Shown here: in pieces, positions 59,550 to 64,000 of the stretch | Layout: each line of letters begins with the position of its first letter | Numbering within the stretch: position 1 is the first letter of the stretch | Source: Bimastos eiseni | Taxonomy: Eukaryota; Annelida; Clitellata; Crassiclitellata; Lumbricidae | Length of the DNA: 64,000 nt | Assembly (NCBI GenBank): GCA_959347315.1 | Contig: OY365807.1 | Span: 13,813,318 to 13,877,317 of the forward strand | Reading direction: 5' to 3' | Position numbers and translations under genes: made by a program | The notes under the pieces: generated by a model | What the model was told of the DNA's origin: nothing | Database searches by the model: none | The model's input: the letters and a program-made list of their open reading frames with translations, nothing else

Positions 59550-59640
59550 ACGCACGCACGCACACACACACATCAAGACAAAAACACACACACCATACAC
59601 ACCTACACACACACACACTCACACAGACACACACAATTTT
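59550..59640 (+). repeat. (CA)n microsatellite
   Basis: CACGCACG then interrupted CACACA runs, about 65 bp after the exon donor. Confidence 0.9.
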
Positions 59641-60972
59641 GGAATAGATATTGGCCTAGAAACGACCACAGAGCCATGCTTTGGGGTCTATTTATTACAG
59701 TTTTGGCGCAATATAAGTTGTGAGGTCAGATCAACTAGACTGCATTGGTCTTAATAGAATCAGATTCGACGAATCGGATCAGGTCAAACGATAACCTAGA
59801 CTAAACTGAGATTATACTAGACTAGATTTTTATTAATTTGGTTGACCTTTAGTCACCCTGATTAAACTTAGTGAAACTAGATTCGATTTGCATTAATTAG
59901 AGACATTAGACTTGAAGTCGTAATCACTGTTACATGTAAGTAGGCCTGCTGAACGTACTTGCTTAGTGCTCACTAACCTTTCCATGTAGGTTTGCACAAT
60001 CGGGCAATGTCATTTTCTCCCTTCATTTCCGTCCATTCTCAGTTTTCACCCTCATCCCACGACATCTACAGTCCTGACGGCTTCCTCCGCTGTCTTGCCG
60101 TGGTCTTTTCTTTCTTCCCTCGGATGTCCAGCTCATCACTTGGCTGGCTTTCCTATCCTTGTCCATACGAATCACGTGACCAATCCGTATGAATCTTCTT
60201 CTTTATGATAGTGTTAGCTTGTGTGTGTCAATTTCCGCGCATCACTTTCCTTTATCAAAAGTGAATAGAAAGAAACTAAGCAGAGGAGTTCAGCCTTGGA
60301 AACTGCAAGAGGACAAAGCAAGAGGTCAACTGGGTTCATGGCTATCATTTTAATTAAGAGGCAATTTTTCTTCATCAGTTGGAGGCGATCAAGGCCACAG
60401 TTTCTACCGGTGAAGGGGTTAGTGATCTGATGGAACCTGGGACTAATATTCCATACTAGTCCCAGATTGAACCCCAGAAACAAGTGCCTGTGAGATTTTT
60501 TAATTATCTCGTCGATTAACGGCTAGCACTTGAACTTTCTATAAACTGCTGTATTTGTTTAAATTTAAAATGTATTATTATGTAAGTGATCGATTGCCAT
60601 CGGGTTCCAAAGTTGACCTAACTAACATCGCCACTGCATCCAGAAAACTATCTTTAAGACCTTTACACTGCAAACATGCACTTATGTTGACTGGTATGTG
60701 AGCCCAATGGATTCTGTTTTATAAGCCTACGCGTTCTGTAAATGAAAAACTATATGTAACATCTCATCGCTATGCTCTATGTATGCCAGCAAAATCGGAA
60801 TATTAACATTCTGCATGAAGATAAAAAAGAAAATGACTTAAAGCAGCTGACAATGCCAAACTCTAGCAAGTACCGTACGTTATGCTTTAAGAACTGATTC
60901 GTTTTTCTTGCTTCAAGAGTCTCAGCTGACGTAACAATGAGCAAAATGTATGTTGGATATTTGCTTCTATAG

Positions 60973-61916
60973 GGGATTCAAACTACGAAGTGTCACGGAT
61001 GGTTTCCGGAGAAGTCATCGCCACGACGCTTTCCATTCTCCACTTCAATGATCGCTTTCCGTTGGAGTTTGAGACAATCATCACAACCGGTGACGGATCC
61101 CTGCAGTACCAGCTGAAGACCATCGTTCGCCAGAGACGAGAGTTGCGTCTGGAGCGCATCGACAGCCCTGAGTACCTGATCAGACCCCCGATGACGATCC
61201 TCACCCACAGGGGAGGCACCCTCGACTTCCAGTGCGCCCTGTTCGTGCTGAAAGAGAACAGTCCCTTCACCAACGAGTTAACTATCTCGAGAGTGAGGCC
61301 CTATCCGGGAACAATGGGACTGAAACTCGACTTCCAGAACATCGTCAGCATCCACAAGGACACTCAGGACGTGACGGAGGAACTGGACAACTGCGTCGTC
61401 TTCGGACGTCGACAGAGGACGCGCGTCGGTCATGTGGTCTATCACGTGGGCATGAGCACGCGCAACGTCACGTCGACGATGACGGGCATCTATCAGTGCA
61501 CCATGGAACGACAGTACGACCGGCTCTACCTGACGAGCACTGTGCTAAACGGCGCCCAGCTACACGCCACAGTCAATCAACAGGTGCTCGAAGTGGAACT
61601 ACTGTCATGCGAGAAGAACTATGACAGGCGCAACGCTGTTCTGCTTCTGTCTAAAGGTATCGCCACTTGCATCCGGTGTCGCTCGGCGTTCCAGCCGACG
61701 CCGGTGATTGCCATCTATCGAGAGGACGTGGAATTAGCCACGACCGGATACGGAGAAGGCGTCGTTAAGTTCTTGAACGTTGCAGATGCAGGGGTTGCTG
61801 AGCTCGTCTATGTCATCCATCATGCATCGCCGACTCATCACGCGGGTCGATACGCTTGCATTGCAAGGAGTAATATGACCGTTGCTAAGCTTCATTTTCA
61901 GATTAGCTTCGAATAG
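60973..61916 (+). CDS. Ig-domain protein, terminal exon
   Basis: Acceptor TGCTTCTATAG, phase 1; runs to TAG at 61914. It completes the first Ig-like domain (VIATTLSILHF), then encodes a second with LDFQCALF and a GIYQCTMER strand typical of the D-x-G-x-Y-x-C motif, and a third with IATCIRC and HAGRYACIARS. Sequons NVT and NMT are present. It ends FQISFE with no membrane helix or anchor signal, so the product is probably secreted unless upstream exons add an anchor. High GC and regular codon use mark it as coding. Its role is unknown; adhesion or immune-type recognition is an inference from the Ig fold alone. Confidence 0.8.
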
Positions 61917-61928
61917 GGATGGATAAAA

Positions 61929-61934
61929 AATAAA
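61929..61934 (+). promoter_or_regulatory. Possible polyadenylation signal AATAAA
   Basis: AATAAA lies 13 bases after the Ig-protein stop codon. If used, the 3' untranslated region would be extremely short; alternatively it is part of the A-rich repeat that follows. Confidence 0.35.
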
Positions 61935-61984
61935 AAGACAGTAGTAATAATCGTAGTAATAGTAATTGTAGTAATAGTAATGAA

Positions 61985-62011
61985 AGTAATAATGATAATA
62001 ATAATGATAAT

Positions 62012-62078
<67 letters not shown>

Positions 62079-62088
62079 ATTTATTGGC
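61985..62088. repeat. (TAA)n joined to (TTA)n, an inverted microsatellite
   Basis: ATAATAATA runs switch to TTATTATTA, giving a perfect dyad able to form a hairpin. Confidence 0.9.
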
Positions 62089-62162
62089 CCTGAGGTAGTT
62101 CATTCCCATGGGACTCAGGGATCATTATATTATGAGAAATTTTGTCTGGAGGGTTTGAAGAG
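62089..62162 (-). other. Unique 70-bp islet with stem-loop between TAA arrays
   Basis: On the - strand it contains CCCTGAG ... CTCAGGG enclosing CCCATGGG, a potential nested hairpin, and ends in AATAAATATTAA before a TAA array. It resembles the 3' terminus of a truncated retrotransposon but has no coding part. Confidence 0.4.
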
Positions 62163-62164
62163 TC

Positions 62165-62208
<44 letters not shown>

Positions 62209-62210
62209 TT
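62163..62210. repeat. (TTA)n array
   Basis: A pure TTATTA run on the 3' side of the retrotransposon fragment at 62340-62905. Confidence 0.95.
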
Positions 62211-62339
62211 TAAATTTATTTATTTGTAAACCATTCAACATGGATATAGACTCGTTAGTTTTTAGTTTACCGTTTTCGATATTTCTAAAACGTATGAGTC
62301 AAACAGTCTCTAGCCTCACGATTGTTCTAGTCTGAGCCT

Positions 62340-62905
62340 GAGGTGCCCAGAACTAACACAAAGCTTCCGAGTTGGAGGGCGACGGATAAGCGCCTCGCGT
62401 TGGTCTCCTGTAGCTGCTGATATCTTGCCCCCTAGTTCACTGACGAATCCCAGTGACCTTGTGCGCCAGCTTCCCGTGGTTCCGACTACAACAGGGATAA
62501 AGTGATGTGACCGGAAGATTGCTGCGTATTTGCATTGCTTGTTATGGGCCGTTTATTCGGCTGCGGCGTCATTGTAAGACGTTAAATGCTCATGAGAAGC
62601 TGTAAATGTATCAGACACCGTGACATCCCACGACAGGCAACGACCTAATGACCAGGGTATGATGGTGAATCAGTCGGGTCGTTTGTCGTCGGATCTGCAG
62701 TTCATTAGGCTCTTTGATGGCAGGGATTTTGGCTCTGGTGAAGGCTCGCCATCATGCCATGCCGTTGTTGCCTACGGCAGCCTTCCCGCTCATTTTGACG
62801 CACGATAATCACATATCGTAGTCCCCAAACGGATGCCGGCTGCTATCCTTAGCACCTCTCTCGACATTCTTAGTCCTGATTCCGCTTTGGAAAGTGTGTG
62901 AAGCC
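62340..62905 (-). mobile_element. Truncated, decayed copy of the RLE-type retrotransposon
   Basis: On the - strand the pieces EVLRIAAGIRLG, AGRLP, RAKIPAIKEPNEL, a DDKRPD-like remnant, LSWDVTVSDTF, CKYAAIFRSHHFIPVV and LGFVSELGGKISAATGD follow the same order as the C-terminus at 44.3-44.9 kb. Several stops and frameshifts and a deletion across the zinc knuckle are present. It is bordered by A/T trinucleotide arrays on both sides. It diverges more from the other two copies than they do from each other, by eye. Confidence 0.75.
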
Positions 62906-62914
62906 AGTCTCCTG

Positions 62915-63075
62915 ATTATTATTAATATTAATAATTATAATAATGATAATTATAATAATGGTAATTATAATAATTATTATTATTACTATTATTATTATTT
63001 CAATTATTATTATTTCAATTATTATTACAATAATAAATAGCAGTTGTAAAAATTTCAATTCATATTTATTATATT

Positions 63076-63112
<37 letters not shown>

Positions 63113-63115
63113 CAA
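62915..63115. repeat. ATT/TAA-type trinucleotide array
   Basis: Mixed ATTATT, AATTATA and (TAA)n runs with an AACAACAA end, directly 5' of the retrotransposon fragment on its coding strand. Confidence 0.9.
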
Positions 63116-64000
63116 CAATAATCAATGGTGTACCAAACATATCAATATCAGGGAGTTAGAAGCAAAGAAACAAGTAAGCACATTTAACTAACTGAAGTTT
63201 AACAAGCATTTGATGACGCACTTTGCATCAATGCTGTCTGTACTGTAGGTTTTGTGTGCATCTTCAGTGTATGAGCCCGTATATGGACATACATTTCACT
63301 AATGTATATTTGGTTTTGCGTTCAGACAACACTGGAGCGAATACAGTTGTCCTCCCACTTCAGCCACTGACGAAACATAGGTGCCCATTAATTTCGCCCG
63401 TTCACATAGGTTCACATAGGTTCACGTAAATTATTCCTCACAGTTTCACACCACAAATCGCAACGGACATCGCGAGTACAGTATACAATGCGATTAGACC
63501 CACTATAGCTATGGAAGGGAAGAGACACGTCTCAATCCATTTTTATAAAAAGATTGTTGTAACCTACTCATAGGTATATTTCGCTATTAGCTATAGGTCT
63601 TGTTCATTAAATTAAAGTATCTTTCCAACTGGATTAGTTATATATCCCATTGAAGGTACAATTTTTCCAATTATTTGGCTTCTATTCATGGTTGGTCTTC
63701 GACCACATGATACACTGCGTTTAGGCTCCTCAGAAAAATGTTCGAAAAAGTCTGCTGACAAAATGGACATGTACAAGGCATGCTGTAGTCACACGAGGAC
63801 CCTCTCAGTATCCATGATTCAACCACTAATAAACGCGTCATCAATGACTTGTTGGACGACCTTTCTTAAGGACAGGCGATCCACATATAACTCGTCTGAA
63901 AAAGCTTATTCACAGAAGTTGTCGTCCAATAGAACGAGGGCGGCTGCGGTGGTCGTATATCTGCCCCGTTCAGCACGATTTGAGTGGTACTGCAGGGGTA
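63116..64000. other. Right edge, no gene recognised
   Basis: No domain-bearing ORF or splice-bounded exon was found. GTTCACATAG is duplicated at 63400-63420. GC rises in the last 70 bp, so a feature may begin beyond the edge. Confidence 0.35.

Noticed and set aside
61232..61624. 130-residue + strand ORF inside the Ig exon
   Set aside because: An alternate-frame shadow; the main frame carries the Ig motifs.

Overview
This is nuclear DNA from an invertebrate animal, roughly 40% GC by eye. The evidence is GT/AG introns of 1 to 9 kb, dense microsatellites, several families of non-autonomous DNA transposons, non-LTR retrotransposon remnants and animal-specific protein architectures (SUEL lectin, CUB, Ig, class A GPCR). 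A protostome, perhaps a lophotrochozoan, would fit, but the window alone does not settle the phylum.

Four protein-coding loci can be supported. (1) A + strand gene at 5554-29174 has seven exons that join in a consistent phase into a 568-residue type I membrane protein: signal peptide, SUEL lectin, CUB-like domain, small Cys module, Pro/Gln-containing stalk, one transmembrane helix and a His/Gln-rich tail. (2) A - strand gene at 48702-32882 has six exons encoding a 1003-residue MFSD4/Naglt1-like transporter. It has a very long acidic N-terminus, and its roughly 8.9 kb first intron is full of transposons. (3) An apparently intronless + strand class A orphan GPCR lies at 53218-54642. (4) The last two exons of a + strand Ig-domain protein lie at 59281-61916. 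Loci 1 and 2 converge; no operon-like arrangement or shared pathway is evident.

Repeats dominate the rest. From 0.6 to 3.1 kb is a degenerate dispersed repeat family of unknown nature. hAT-type MITEs, most with recognisable 8-bp target duplications, lie at 3158, 20518, 37523 (with an inverted relative at the left edge), 43428 and 30532; the last has a second MITE inserted inside it. Gene 1 introns carry three minisatellites of about 24, 28 and 23 bp, the last being exactly 29 units with an 8-unit higher-order repeat. Three - strand copies of one retrotransposon family with a restriction-like-endonuclease-type C-terminus (44.3-47.3, 47.6-47.9 and 62.3-62.9 kb) each sit directly inside (TAA)n arrays, which suggests microsatellite-targeted insertion. 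Shorter LINE 3' fragments lie near 14.0, 49.5 and 58.1 kb. The intergenic stretches 29.2-30.5, 31.8-32.9, 48.7-53.2, 54.7-59.2 and 63.1-64.0 kb show no convincing genes.
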